A stretch of 64,000 nucleotides of DNA from Rhizobium sp. 18065 (lineage in GTDB: Bacteria > Pseudomonadota > Alphaproteobacteria > Rhizobiales > Rhizobiaceae), in NCBI RefSeq assembly GCF_902706095.1, contig NZ_CACSJP010000002.1:1-64000 (forward strand). Direction: 5' to 3'. A program made the translations under genes and the position numbers. Within the stretch, counting starts at the first letter, position 1. Each line of letters opens with the position of its first letter. Of this stretch, positions 17,093 through 26,328 are shown piece after piece. The notes beneath the pieces are model-generated. The model was not told the DNA's origin and did not search any database. It saw only the letters and a list, made by a program, of their open reading frames with translations.

Positions 17093-17465
17093 TTCTTTGC
17101 TGATGATGCCGGCCGACGGAGCCAACCAGAGGCACAGTTGAATTGTGACATTCTGGCGCAAAGTCGCCTCATCGACTGAACCCGACACTCGAAACCAGAT
17201 CCGCCAATCAGTAGATTCATAAGAGCCGGTACTCGTCGGTTCGCGCCTGAATTGGCCGATTGGATTCGAGTGGGAGAAGGCAGTTTCGTCGACGCCAGGG
17301 GCAACTCAACTAAGCCCGCATGTGCAGGCTCGTTGCCGGACACAGAAGCAGAGAGCAGGTGGATTGAATTCAGCCTGCCTTGCTATCGCCGCAAGCTCCG
17401 ACATCGCACGCGCAAAGGTCGGCGTTATGGCTAAGAGCCGCCAGCAATAGGCTGGTTTCACAAGT

Positions 17466-18140
17466 TCAGATATCGACGACCAGGCCCTTTGCTTTCAGAA
17501 CCGCTTCGAGATTGCTGACTTCGATCACCGATTTGCCCTGTTTGTAAGCTTCGATAAAACCGGCCTCGGCATCTTCCCTGGCCTGCGAAAGCTTGGCCGC
17601 ATCCTGGACGTCCTCGCGGCGCACGACCACCAGTCCATCGGCATCGCCAACGATGATGTCACCGGGATGGATTGTTTCTCCGCCGACGATGATGGAATCG
17701 TTCACCGCAGCAATGGTTTCCTTGACGGTACCCTTGATGCAGACGCTGAGCGAGAAGACCGGGAAGCCGAGGTCACGTAGCTGCAGCGTATCGCGCACGC
17801 CAGTATCGGTCACCAAACCACCGATGCCCTTGGCAAGGCAGGCATTGGCGAGCACATCGCCGAAGGATCCGGCTTCTTCGTATTCGCCAGCCGACACGAC
17901 GATGATATCGCCGGGCTTGGCATAATTGATGGCAAGCTGCAGCATGATGTTGTCGCGCGGGGCGCATTTGACCGTGAAGGCCGGGCCACACAGCTTCATG
18001 CGGTAGTCCACGGGCTTCAGGCGCGAGGACAATGCGCCGCGACGACCCTGGGCTTCATGGATCGTTGCAGGCGAGAATTTGGCAAGGGCGTCGATATCGG
18101 CCTGGGCTGGCCGTTCGGCGATGTCTTTGATGTGGATCAC
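17466..18140 (-). CDS. RraA/LigK-type 4-hydroxy-4-methyl-2-oxoglutarate aldolase family protein
   Basis: A 224-residue protein of the RraA-like family; active members are metal-dependent class II aldolases that split 4-hydroxy-4-methyl-2-oxoglutarate or decarboxylate oxaloacetate. The key 'GLVTDTGVRDT' (Arg-Asp pair binding substrate and metal) and 'VGDADGLVVVRRED' are present, as is the N-terminal 'SPATIHEAQGRRG'. The aldolase reading is favoured over the RNase E inhibitor because of the GxRD and D-x-D-G motifs and the catabolic context. Last gene of an operon with an amino acid ABC importer and an SDR, suggesting cleavage of an oxidised amino- or keto-acid. A hairpin lies between it and the preceding binding-protein gene. 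Confidence 0.85.
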   Translation of the reverse strand: MIHIKDIAERPAQADIDALAKFSPATIHEAQGRRGALSSRLKPVDYRMKLCGPAFTVKCAPRDNIMLQLAINYAKPGDIIVVSAGEYEEAGSFGDVLANACLAKGIGGLVTDTGVRDTLQLRDLGFPVFSLSVCIKGTVKETIAAVNDSIIVGGETIHPGDIIVGDADGLVVVRREDVQDAAKLSQAREDAEAGFIEAYKQGKSVIEVSNLEAVLKAKGLVVDI

Positions 18141-18163
18141 TGGATTTTTCCCACGGTTGGACC

Positions 18164-18186
18164 GGCGGCGGGCACATCCCGCCGCC
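18164..18186 (-). promoter_or_regulatory. Post-binding-protein hairpin
   Basis: GGCGGCGGG, loop CACAT, CCCGCCGCC: a perfect 9-bp stem between the binding-protein stop (18242) and the rraA-like start (18140). On the minus strand no T-run follows directly, so attenuation or 3'-end stabilisation is more likely than complete stop. Confidence 0.55.
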
Positions 18187-18241
18187 TTCTGTCACTCTTG
18201 TTTCTTCAGTTGTGATCGCTGCGGGCTAAAGCCCTTCAGCG

Positions 18242-19078
18242 TTAGGGGATCGGGTCGAACTTCAGTTCGGACAGCGGCACAACCTTGTCGGCGCGCGTCA
18301 TCTTGTATTCGGTGTCCGGACCAAGCCATTTGTCCCAGATCTTGTTGATTTCGCCAGACGTATCCAGCTTGCGCAGCACTTCGTTGATCTTGGCGGTCAA
18401 GGCCGGGTTGTCCTTGGCCATGCCGATGCCGATCGGTTGGAACAGCATCGGGTCCGGGATCATCCGCATCTCTTTGCCCTTGGTCTTGGATTCGTTGACG
18501 AACTTGGTCGTCGTCATGGTATTGGCCACCATTCCGCGCGCCTTGCCCTGCTGTACCGCGAGATAGGCAGACGCTGTATCCTGGAAGGTCAGGGGCTCGG
18601 ACTTGTTGAGCTTGATCGACATTTCCGAGGTCGAACCCTTGGTCGAGGCGATGCGCTGGCCTTCGTAATCGGACTTCTTCTGGCCGGCATCGTCGGCTGG
18701 AACGATCAGCATTTCTTTCGCAAGATAATAAGGATCGCTGAACTGGATCTGCTCTGCACGGTTGAGCGTGTAGGCCAGGTTGGCGACCGTGATGTCGACC
18801 CGTCCGAGCTTGACCTCCGGCACGCGCGCCTCAACCGAGACAGGCTTCACTTCGGCCTTGACGCCGAGTTCGGCGGCTATCGCATGGCACAGGTCAACGT
18901 CGAAGCCTGCCATTTCGCGGGTTGCCGGATCAGGTGAGGCGAAGGGAGGCACGTCGGCAAAGGTGGCGCAACGCAGGGTCTTGGCCGACATGATCGTGTC
19001 GAGCTGATCCGCCCTGGCCGGCGAGATGGCCGATGCGCCGGCCAGCAGTGCCGTAAGTGTAAGTGATTTCCAGTTCAT
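18242..19078 (-). CDS. Polar amino acid ABC transporter substrate-binding protein
   Basis: A 278-residue periplasmic binding protein of the SBP_bac_3 family. Sec signal peptide with cleavage after 'ISPARA' (about residue 23). Family marks are 'LRCATFADVPPFASPDP', 'MAGFDVDLCHAIAAELG', 'VDITVANLAYTLNRAEQIQFS' and 'ITVANLAYT'. It serves the two permeases and the ATPase encoded upstream in the same operon. The amino acid is not determined; 'GFDVDLCHAIA' and the context of a keto-acid aldolase suggest an acidic or hydroxy amino acid (inference). Confidence 0.92.
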   Translation of the reverse strand: MNWKSLTLTALLAGASAISPARADQLDTIMSAKTLRCATFADVPPFASPDPATREMAGFDVDLCHAIAAELGVKAEVKPVSVEARVPEVKLGRVDITVANLAYTLNRAEQIQFSDPYYLAKEMLIVPADDAGQKKSDYEGQRIASTKGSTSEMSIKLNKSEPLTFQDTASAYLAVQQGKARGMVANTMTTTKFVNESKTKGKEMRMIPDPMLFQPIGIGMAKDNPALTAKINEVLRKLDTSGEINKIWDKWLGPDTEYKMTRADKVVPLSELKFDPIP

Positions 19079-19126
19079 TGCTGTTCTCCGTTGTTTTGGT
19101 TTTGGTTTTGCTTGAGGTTGCGGATG

Positions 19127-19894
19127 TCAGTGGCGCAGGTCGGCGAGGAACCGCTGTGCACGAGGGTGACGGGGCGCCTTGAAGAACTCTTCCGGTGGAG
19201 CCGTCTCGATGATTTGTCCCGCATCGATGAACCAGATCCGGTCGGCGACGTCGCGGGCGAAGCCCATTTCATGCGTGACGCACATCATCGTCATGCCATC
19301 AGCGGCCAGGCTCTTCATGACCGCCAGGACCTCCCCAACCATTTCCGGATCCAGCGCACTTGTCGGCTCGTCGAACAGCATGACCGGCGGCTCCATGGCG
19401 AGCGCGCGCGCGATCGCAACCCGCTGCTGCTGTCCACCGGAGAGTTGGGCCGGATAGGCATTCGCTTTGTCCGCCAGCCCTACCCGATCGAGCAGCTTCA
19501 ACGCCTTGTCGTGGGCTAGGGCTGGGGCGATGCCTTTCACCCGGACGGGCGACATCGAAACGTTCTCGACAACTGACAGATGCGGGAAAAGATTGAAACT
19601 CTGGAACACAAATCCAATGCGGCTGCGCAGAAGATTGAGCTCCTTGGTTCGCATCGGAGCGTGGATATTCTGGCCGTCGAAGCTGATCGAGCCGCTGCTG
19701 ATCTCTTCCAGGCGATTGATGGTTCGGATCAGGGTCGACTTTCCCGACCCCGACGGGCCGCAGATCACCACCACCTCACCGCGGGCAACCTCCGCGTCGA
19801 TATTCTTCAAAACAGGATGATCCCCGTAGCTCTTGTTGACATTCGAAATCCGAATAGCCTGGGGCAGTTGAGGTGATGTGTCTGACAGGGTCAT
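19127..19894 (-). CDS. Polar amino acid ABC transporter ATPase (GlnQ type)
   Basis: A 255-residue ATPase. The start is '[12 protein letters not shown]' at 19894, overlapping the upstream permease stop by ATGA; the longer frame is a read-through of the permease gene. Walker A is GPSGSGKST, the signature [15 protein letters not shown], Walker B '[19 protein letters not shown]', and the H-loop '[16 protein letters not shown]' typical of amino acid importers. The binding-protein gene follows after 48 bases. Confidence 0.94.
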   Translation of the reverse strand: MTLSDTSPQLPQAIRISNVNKSYGDHPVLKNIDAEVARGEVVVICGPSGSGKSTLIRTINRLEEISSGSISFDGQNIHAPMRTKELNLLRSRIGFVFQSFNLFPHLSVVENVSMSPVRVKGIAPALAHDKALKLLDRVGLADKANAYPAQLSGGQQQRVAIARALAMEPPVMLFDEPTSALDPEMVGEVLAVMKSLAADGMTMMCVTHEMGFARDVADRIWFIDAGQIIETAPPEEFFKAPRHPRAQRFLADLRH

Positions 19895-20649
19895 GGCTGC
19901 TCCGGTACGATTTTGGACATTGCCAGCGACACAGGCGTCGCGCGATCGGTCAAACCGGCACGTCGGCGTGTGATCCGTCGCTCGATGACGTTGGCGACAT
20001 GCGTCAGGCTCCAGCAGATGGCGTAGTAGACGACTGCGAGGATAAGGAAGACCTGGAACGGCTGGGTCAGCAGCTGGTTGTTGACCTGGCTTGCCGCAAA
20101 CGTAAGGTCCGGCACATTGATGACATAGCCGAGCGTCGTGTCCTTGATCGTCGAGACGAAGGTAGAGATGATGCTCGGGATCATGTTGTAGAGCGCCTGT
20201 GGCAGAATAACGAACCGCATGGCACCGAGATAACTGTGACCGAGTGCTTTGGCCGCCTCCATCTGGCCGTGACCCAGCGCCACGATCCCGCCGCGGACTA
20301 CCTCGCTGAGGAAGGCACCCTGATAGACCACCAGCGTCGTCAGCATGGTCACGAAGCTGGGAACGTCTGCCCCGGTCAGCAGCGGCACGAGGAAATAGCT
20401 CCAGAGGATGAGCATCAGCAAAGGCACGCCGCGGGTGACATAGACCAGCGCCGTGACCGGCCAACGCAACAGCCGCCACTTCGACAGACGCGCCAGGGCG
20501 AACAGGATGCTGACCGGAAAGGCCAGCGCGATGCTGCACGCAGACAGTATGAGCGTGTTTGCCAGTCCGCCGAGCGGGCCGTTGGGATATTGCCCGATCA
20601 GCAGCAAAAGCCAGTAGTCGCTGATGATAGCCGTGATGTCGCTGATCAT
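19891..20649 (-). CDS. Amino acid ABC transporter permease (HisM type)
   Basis: A 252-residue inner-membrane permease of the His/Glu/Gln family with about five helices. The start '[13 protein letters not shown]' at 20649 overlaps the stop of the paired permease by ATGA. The EAA loop is '[26 protein letters not shown]', the ATPase docking site. It pairs with the 20646-21353 product as a heterodimer. Confidence 0.92.
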   Translation of the reverse strand: MISDITAIISDYWLLLLIGQYPNGPLGGLANTLILSACSIALAFPVSILFALARLSKWRLLRWPVTALVYVTRGVPLLMLILWSYFLVPLLTGADVPSFVTMLTTLVVYQGAFLSEVVRGGIVALGHGQMEAAKALGHSYLGAMRFVILPQALYNMIPSIISTFVSTIKDTTLGYVINVPDLTFAASQVNNQLLTQPFQVFLILAVVYYAICWSLTHVANVIERRITRRRAGLTDRATPVSLAMSKIVPEQP

Positions 20650-21353
20650 GCGCGTGCCCTCCACGTGGGATCGGCGCGCAATGACAGGTAGGCGCCGGCA
20701 CCCATGATCAAGAGAGAGAGGAAGAGGTAAAGCACCGTGCCGATCAGGTAGATCTCAAAGGTACGAAAGCTCAGATTCTCGACTTCCTTGACGGCATGTG
20801 TCAGTTCAGGCGCACCAATGACGATTGCCAGACTGCTGTTCTTGAACAAGGAAACGCTGTGATTGATGAGCGGTGGCAACGCATTGCGGACACCCTGAGG
20901 CATGATCACGAAACGCATTGCCGAGAGATAGCCATGTCCGAGCGCCTTGGCCGCCTCCATCTGCCCGGGGCTCACCGAGCGTAGGCCGGATCGCAGATCT
21001 TCGCTGAAATACGCAGCCTGGCACAAACCGAGTCCGATGACGGCAAAGATCGCTTCGGCGTTGTGCTCCACCAGCCAGAACGTCAACCAATCGGGCAGAA
21101 GCGTGAATATGCCGAAATACCACAACATCAGTTGCACGAGTGTCGGGACGTTGCGGTGATAGGAGACATAGGCGGCAACAAATTTATCGCCAAAACGGAA
21201 CGGGGAGAAACGTATGCAGAGAAGAGTAAAAGCCAGCGTCATCGCCAGCATCCACGAGCCGAAAAAGATCACGAACGTCATTTCGATGCCGTGCAACAGC
21301 ATCTGAACGTATTCCGGGTTGGACAGGATTGCTGACAGATCGAACCCGGTCAC
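20646..21353 (-). CDS. Amino acid ABC transporter permease (HisQ type)
   Basis: A 235-residue permease, partner of the next gene. It has the EAA loop '[20 protein letters not shown]' followed by '[12 protein letters not shown]', and about five membrane helices starting at '[21 protein letters not shown]'. Its ATG overlaps the stop of the SDR gene by four bases, tying the dehydrogenase to the transporter in one transcript. Confidence 0.92.
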   Translation of the reverse strand: MTGFDLSAILSNPEYVQMLLHGIEMTFVIFFGSWMLAMTLAFTLLCIRFSPFRFGDKFVAAYVSYHRNVPTLVQLMLWYFGIFTLLPDWLTFWLVEHNAEAIFAVIGLGLCQAAYFSEDLRSGLRSVSPGQMEAAKALGHGYLSAMRFVIMPQGVRNALPPLINHSVSLFKNSSLAIVIGAPELTHAVKEVENLSFRTFEIYLIGTVLYLFLSLLIMGAGAYLSLRADPTWRARA

Positions 21354-22132
21354 GGCAGTTGCTCCCCGCCATCGCCTGCTTCCTCCGGAGAGGACTGCGG
21401 CCGGGCCGTCTGCAGGCCGCCCATGACCTGAAGCGTCGGGGTGATCTCCATGTGCCCGATATTCATCGACACCGGCGCCGCGACAGCAAAGGCGATCGCT
21501 TCGGCAATGTCGGCAGCCTGCGGCAGTTCGAAACCGTCGATGAAGCGCTCGCGGATGCTGGGATCATTGCCGTGAACATGATTGAAGATGTCGGTCGCCA
21601 CGCGCCCGGGGCAGATTTCCGTGACGCGCACACGTTTGCCGAAGGCGTCGAGACGCAGCTGGTTCGACAACATGGCGACGCCCGCCTTGACGGCATGATA
21701 GGTCGAGTTGCCGCCGAAATTATAGTTCCCGGCGATCGAGGAGATATTGATGACGTGACCTCGATCACGCGCCACCATGCCTGGTACGATGAGGCGGCAG
21801 ATATGCAGCACGGCGCGCAGATTGACATCCACCAGCAGGTCGATATCGCCTTCATCCGCTTCCAGGAATTTCTTCGGTCGATCAACGCCAGCATTGTTGA
21901 CGAGAATGTCGAACTGAACTCGGCCTGCGAGGTCGGCGATTGCTGCGCGATCCGTGACGTCGATCACGTGGGGAATGCAGCCGGTGCGGGCGGCCAGTCG
22001 GTGAAGGGCATCGTCACTGCGGGCGATGGCGTGAACTTCGATATTCTCGCGACGAAACCGCTCTACAACGGCAGCGCCGATACCGGAGGATGCGCCGGTC
22101 ACCAGTGCAGTCTTGTAATCGGAGAAAGGCAT
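21350..22132 (-). CDS. SDR-family oxidoreductase, first gene of the amino acid importer operon
   Basis: A 260-residue classical short-chain dehydrogenase. Motifs are 'LVTGASSGIGAAV' (cofactor), 'DILVNNAGVD' and the catalytic 'STYHAVKAG' (YxxxK). The 'AVKAGVAMLSNQLRLDAFG' and 'NIGHMEITPTLQVMGG' endings resemble serine 3-dehydrogenase/YdfG-type enzymes, which oxidise beta-hydroxy amino acids. With an amino acid importer and an RraA-type aldolase in the same operon, a hydroxy-amino-acid degradation route is a reasonable hypothesis. The LysR gene at 22336 is divergent, with a 200-base shared promoter region. Confidence 0.88.
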   Translation of the reverse strand: MPFSDYKTALVTGASSGIGAAVVERFRRENIEVHAIARSDDALHRLAARTGCIPHVIDVTDRAAIADLAGRVQFDILVNNAGVDRPKKFLEADEGDIDLLVDVNLRAVLHICRLIVPGMVARDRGHVINISSIAGNYNFGGNSTYHAVKAGVAMLSNQLRLDAFGKRVRVTEICPGRVATDIFNHVHGNDPSIRERFIDGFELPQAADIAEAIAFAVAAPVSMNIGHMEITPTLQVMGGLQTARPQSSPEEAGDGGEQLP

Positions 22133-22335
22133 TCTGATCCCCTTGTTGTTGCCTGAGACACTAGCGAAGCTTTAATTCCTTGCCTAAGACCGATTATCTC
22201 TGGAGCAATAAGCAACTTGTATGGAGGCGCAAAAGCCTGCCTTCCAGGAGATCGAATTACCTGACGGATCGCGTTGCAAAAGGGGGGTGCGTCTGCAAAC
22301 ATGCATTTGCACAGCTCAAACAACATGCGGTCGCA

Positions 22336-23241
22336 ATGGATATCAGACGTCTCAAATCTTTCATCGTGATCGTGGATAGCGGCAGCATAACGCGTGCCGC
22401 CGATCTGCTGCATATCGCCCAGCCCGCGCTCAGCCAGCAACTGGCAGCGCTTGAGGAGCATTTCGGCCAGAAGCTTCTGATTCGTAGCCAACAAGGCGTC
22501 AGCATGACGGATGCGGGGCTTGCGGTTTACCGCCATGCACAAATCATTCTTCGCCAGATGGAACAGGCGCAAGCGGATGCATCCGCTGCCGGCAATTCAC
22601 TGGCCGGACGTGTTTCTGTCGGGCTTGTTCCGTTCAGCAGCGCCGCCACTTTGTCCGTCGAGCTCCTGGCCGAAACACGCCGACGCCATCCCGGCATCCT
22701 GCTCCACCTGACCGAAAGCGTCGGCCAGACCTATAGCCAGATGATCATGAATGGTCGGCTGGAAATGGCCTTGATCCATGGCAATGGACCGATCAAGGGC
22801 GTGCGGTTCGATCCGATCCTGAGCGAGGAGTTCTATCTTGTCGCGCACCGCGACCTTGGGATCGAGGCAGACAGCAAGCCGGTGCCGCTGGCTGCACTCG
22901 ATGGCGTGCCACTTCTGCTGCCGCCGCCCTACAATTTCGTCCGCCGCGCCGTGGATACCGCGTTCACCCGGACGCGCAACACGATGAAGGTGGTGGCCGA
23001 GGTCGAAATCGTGCGGACCTTGGCCCGCGCCGTCGCTGCCGGTCTCGGCGCCACCATCATGCCCAAAGCGATTGCCGATCGCATCGTCACCGAAACCAGC
23101 GAGCCGCTGATCTGCCGGATCATCTCCCCGCGGATTGAGGAGACGCTGTCGCTGTGCGTCTCCGATCAGAACCCACTGTCAGAGCCAGCCCTTGCGGTCA
23201 GGGACATTCTAGTCGAACTGACCGAAGGATTGAAGAGCTAG
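22336..23241 (+). CDS. LysR-family regulator
   Basis: A 301-residue LysR regulator, start at ATG 22336 so that 'MDIRRLKSFIVIVDSGSIT' begins the protein; the longer frame adds an atypical 52 residues. The winged helix is 'RAADLLHIAQPALSQQLAAL', and the effector domain starts with 'GRVSVGLVPFSSAATLS'. This 'QPALSQQ' and the 'ARAVAAGLGATIMPKAIADR' ending are of the Nac/Cbl-like or TctR-like kind. It is divergent from the SDR-ABC-RraA operon, which it most probably controls in response to the substrate or a nitrogen signal. Confidence 0.9.
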   Translation: MDIRRLKSFIVIVDSGSITRAADLLHIAQPALSQQLAALEEHFGQKLLIRSQQGVSMTDAGLAVYRHAQIILRQMEQAQADASAAGNSLAGRVSVGLVPFSSAATLSVELLAETRRRHPGILLHLTESVGQTYSQMIMNGRLEMALIHGNGPIKGVRFDPILSEEFYLVAHRDLGIEADSKPVPLAALDGVPLLLPPPYNFVRRAVDTAFTRTRNTMKVVAEVEIVRTLARAVAAGLGATIMPKAIADRIVTETSEPLICRIISPRIEETLSLCVSDQNPLSEPALAVRDILVELTEGLKS

Positions 23242-23260
23242 CCGATAACAGCTGTAAAGT

Positions 23261-24466
23261 TCAGCGCATGTCCCGGCAGAACTGGGCGATGCGGGCGCAG
23301 CCTTCTGTCAGCATCTCCATGCTCGTCGCATAGGAAATGCGGAAATAGGGGCTCATGCCATAGGCGGCACCTTGAACGGTGGCGACATGATGCTCGTCCA
23401 CCAGCGCCATGACGAAATCGACATCGGTCTCGATCTTGCGCCCACCTTTGCTCGTCTTGCCGATCAGACCTGACATATTGGGATAGAGATAGAAGGCGCC
23501 TTCCGGCTTGTGGCAGCGAAGGCCCTCCACCCGCGACAACTCTTCGATGACGAAATCACGTCTCTCCCTATAGATCGCAGCGCGCTCTTTGAGGATGTCC
23601 TGTGGGCCGTCGAGCGCGGCGATTGCGGCGGCCTGAGTGAGCGTTGCAGTACCGCCGCTGTTCTGGCCGTTGACATTGCTGATGGCGGTCATCAGTTCCT
23701 TCGAACCGCTGGCGCAGAAACCGAGCCGCCAGCCGGTCATGGCATAGGCCTTGGAGACACCGTTCATCGTCAATACGCGATCGTGGAGTCTGGGTTCAAC
23801 CTCTGCAATCGTGCAGAACTCGAAGTCGTCATAGACCAGATGTTCGTAGATATCGTCCGTCAGGATGAACACTTGCGGATGGCGCAGCATCACCTCGGCA
23901 ATCGCGGCCATCTCGGCGCGCGAACACGCGGCCCCTGTCGGATTATTGGGGAAGTTCAGGAACAGCCATTTGGTACGCGGCGTGATCGCGGCTTCGAGAT
24001 CCTCCGGCCGCAACTTGAATCCGGACTGCTCGTAGCAAGGTACGGCAACGGGGACGCCGCCGGCGAACTTTACAATATCGGCATAGCTGACCCAGGAAGG
24101 CGTGGGTATGACGATCTCGTCACCGGGATTGCAGGTCGCAAGCATCGCATTGAAGATCACCTGCTTGCCGCCGCCCGAAACGACAATCTGGCTGACATCA
24201 TAGTCAAGATTGTTGTCGCGCTTGAACTTCCGGCTGATCGCGGCCTTGAGCGCTGCTGTTCCGTCCATCGGCGGGTATTTGGTATCACCGTTCAGGGCTG
24301 CCGCATGGGCTGCCTCGATCACATGGGCGGGCGTTGGAAAGTCTGGTTCTCCGGAGGAAAGGCTGACCACTTTGATCCCCTTGGCAGCCAGTTCCCTGGC
24401 GCGCTGGGTCATGGCGGCGGAGGCCGATATGGAAACATTCTTCAGGCGGTCGGCTGTGACAGACAT
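23261..24466 (-). CDS. Class I pyridoxal-phosphate aminotransferase (aspartate aminotransferase AatA type)
   Basis: A 401-residue fold-type I aminotransferase. PLP-binding marks are 'VSGGGKQVIFNAML', 'NFPNNPTGAACSRAE' (Asn for PLP), 'ILTDDIYEHLVYDDF' (Asp and Tyr) and the Schiff-base Lys in 'NGVSKAYAMTGWRLGF'; the carboxylate-binding Arg is in 'PYFRISYATS'. Length and motifs match the alphaproteobacterial AatA group (Asp/Glu, sometimes phenylpyruvate). It ends the Pxp operon, 62 bases after pxpA, so it could take glutamate released from 5-oxoproline to 2-oxoglutarate. It is probably a second copy, because the housekeeping gene is chromosomal (inference). ATG 24466 is preferred over TTG 24469. 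Confidence 0.9.
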   Translation of the reverse strand: MSVTADRLKNVSISASAAMTQRARELAAKGIKVVSLSSGEPDFPTPAHVIEAAHAAALNGDTKYPPMDGTAALKAAISRKFKRDNNLDYDVSQIVVSGGGKQVIFNAMLATCNPGDEIVIPTPSWVSYADIVKFAGGVPVAVPCYEQSGFKLRPEDLEAAITPRTKWLFLNFPNNPTGAACSRAEMAAIAEVMLRHPQVFILTDDIYEHLVYDDFEFCTIAEVEPRLHDRVLTMNGVSKAYAMTGWRLGFCASGSKELMTAISNVNGQNSGGTATLTQAAAIAALDGPQDILKERAAIYRERRDFVIEELSRVEGLRCHKPEGAFYLYPNMSGLIGKTSKGGRKIETDVDFVMALVDEHHVATVQGAAYGMSPYFRISYATSMEMLTEGCARIAQFCRDMR

Positions 24467-24528
24467 CAACGTGATCTTTCAATGGTAGATTGAAATATGA
24501 GATCGCCTTCACGGCGACCGGGTTTGTT

Positions 24529-25296
24529 TCAGCAGGCAAGTTCCGCTGCAGGTGCCAGAGTGGCACCGGCCGCTTCGATCTCGCTGCGCACGATGCGGGC
24601 AAGGTCCAGAGCCCCCGGCGTATCGCTATGGACAAGAATGGAGCGCGCCTGCATGGGAATCACGGTGCCGTCGATCGTCTCGACGGTGCCATCCATAAGA
24701 AAGCGGCGCACCCGCGCGCGAACCGAAGCCTCATCCTTGACAAGAGCGCCCTGCAGGCCGCGGGCGACCAGTGCCCCGCTGGAATCGTAGGCCCGGTCAG
24801 CGAGGAACAGCACCAGCGTCTTCAGCCCGGCCCGTTTCGCCGCCTTTTCGATCTCGCTTCCAGCCGTGACGAAAACGACCAGTTTGGCATCAACGGCAGC
24901 GATCGCATTCATCATCAAATCGGCAAGAACGGGATCGCGATTGACCATATTGCCCATGGCCGCATGAAAGCTGAAATGCCCCACTTCCACGCCTTCACTC
25001 CGCGCGATCGCGATCAGCGCACCAAGCTGGTAGAGCATCTGCTGGCGCAACTCGTCCGGCTGGAATGGCATTTCGCGACGACCGAAGCCCATGCGGTCCG
25101 GCAATCCTGGATGCGCGCCGATGCCGACGCCGTTCACTTTCGCCAGCCGCACCATGCGCGCCATCGTATCGGGATCGCCGCCATGGAAGCCGCAGGCGAT
25201 ATTGGCCGACGACACGATTTTCATCATCGCATCGTCATCGCACAAACGGTAAGGACCAAATCCTTCGCCCATATCGGAATTCAGATCGATCTTCAT
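24529..25296 (-). CDS. pxpA: 5-oxoprolinase subunit PxpA (LamB/YcsF family)
   Basis: A 255-residue LamB/YcsF protein. The hallmark opening 'IDLNSDMGEGFGPYRLCDD', the 'NIACGFHGGDPDTMARMVRLA' segment with its His, and 'IGAHPGLPDRMGFGRREM' are present. In E. coli and Bacillus, PxpA acts with PxpB and PxpC as an ATP-dependent 5-oxoprolinase that makes glutamate. Here the partner genes lie just upstream. Related LamB proteins also act on lactam rings other than 5-oxoproline, so the substrate may be a different cyclic amide. Confidence 0.92.
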   Translation of the reverse strand: MKIDLNSDMGEGFGPYRLCDDDAMMKIVSSANIACGFHGGDPDTMARMVRLAKVNGVGIGAHPGLPDRMGFGRREMPFQPDELRQQMLYQLGALIAIARSEGVEVGHFSFHAAMGNMVNRDPVLADLMMNAIAAVDAKLVVFVTAGSEIEKAAKRAGLKTLVLFLADRAYDSSGALVARGLQGALVKDEASVRARVRRFLMDGTVETIDGTVIPMQARSILVHSDTPGALDLARIVRSEIEAAGATLAPAAELAC

Positions 25297-25332
25297 CCTG
25301 CCCTCCCTCGGGCTTGTTTTTGGCTGGCACTG

Positions 25333-26328
25333 CTAGGCCATCGCCTTCAATGCGCGTTTGATCATCTGGGATGTGGCCCTGACATCCTCGACATACCGGG
25401 CGACGGCCTGCTCCACGGCGCGTGCTTCTGCATGGCTTGAACGCAGGAACCGGATACGGCTGCCGATCCTAGCCTGGCCCAGCCGCCATAGGTCGCATTC
25501 GATGACGCCGGCAATCTTCGGATAGCCGCCGGCCGTGTTGGCATCGCTCATCTGCACGATCGGTTCGCCACCGGGCGGAACCTGGATCACCCCCGGCACG
25601 ACCCCGTGGGAGCGCATCTCGACGCTTTCCATTGGCAGGATGGGCTCTCCCGACAGGCGGTAGCCGGTGCGGTCGCTGCGCGACGAAATCCGCCAGGTCT
25701 GGTTCCAGAAAGCCATGCCGTCCTCGGCAAAAAGACCGTATTCCCCAGCCGGCAAGGCGCGGATCAGCAAGGCACCATCGTCGGTCTGCGGGATGAAATC
25801 CGCTAAAGCTGCGTTCGGTTCAACCGCCGCAAGACCCGAAGCCGGCACCGAAAGTATATCGGCCCCTGCCCCGATCGCGATGCGATCGCCCTTCTCCAGC
25901 GGCCGTCCAGCATGGCCGCCGAAGGCGCCACGCAGCGACGTGCTGCGCGAGCCCATGACAGACGGTACGTCCAGGCCGCCGGCGACGCAGACATAGGCAC
26001 GCGCCAGTTTCGGCGGCTGCCGCAGTTCGAGAACCTGGCCGGCTTCGGCGCTGTAGGCGCACCACGAAAGCCGTTCGACCCCATCGAGAAGAGGACTGCC
26101 ATCCGTGCCGGAGACCGCGAATACGGTACGCTGGTCGAAACGCAGGCGGATTGGAAAGGTCTGGATCTCTAGTACCGCCGCGCCCTCGTCATTGCCGACG
26201 AGACTGTTGCCGATCCGGACGGCCAGAGGGTCCATTGCGCCGCTGGATGACACACCGATATCGCGGTAGCCCGGGCGCCCAAGATCCTGCACCGTGTTGA
26301 AAGGACCTGTTTCGACGACCTCAATCAT
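25333..26328 (-). CDS. pxpC: 5-oxoprolinase subunit PxpC (KipA, biotin-dependent carboxyltransferase family)
   Basis: A 331-residue protein of the AHS2/KipA family, homologous to one half of the carboxyltransferase domain of urea carboxylase. Seen are 'VQDLGRPGYRDIGVSSSGAMD', 'ALRIGNSLVGNDEGAAVLE'-like core and 'SRSDRTGYRLSGEPI', plus 'VIQVPPGGEPIVQMSDANTAGGYPKI'. It starts within the stop of pxpB (ATGA). With PxpB it probably forms the active carboxyltransferase-like unit, here possibly fed by the biotin proteins encoded upstream. Confidence 0.9.
   Translation of the reverse strand: MIEVVETGPFNTVQDLGRPGYRDIGVSSSGAMDPLAVRIGNSLVGNDEGAAVLEIQTFPIRLRFDQRTVFAVSGTDGSPLLDGVERLSWCAYSAEAGQVLELRQPPKLARAYVCVAGGLDVPSVMGSRSTSLRGAFGGHAGRPLEKGDRIAIGAGADILSVPASGLAAVEPNAALADFIPQTDDGALLIRALPAGEYGLFAEDGMAFWNQTWRISSRSDRTGYRLSGEPILPMESVEMRSHGVVPGVIQVPPGGEPIVQMSDANTAGGYPKIAGVIECDLWRLGQARIGSRIRFLRSSHAEARAVEQAVARYVEDVRATSQMIKRALKAMA

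Larger units (their letters stand above)
16671..17465. other. 795-base stretch without a supported gene
   Basis: Between two units pointing away from or along it, with lower coding character. It holds a 7-base tandem repeat (16833-16859) and a free-standing terminator hairpin (17071-17092). Short frames such as 17252-17434 show no recognisable domain. It may be a scar of past insertion or deletion. Confidence 0.5.
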
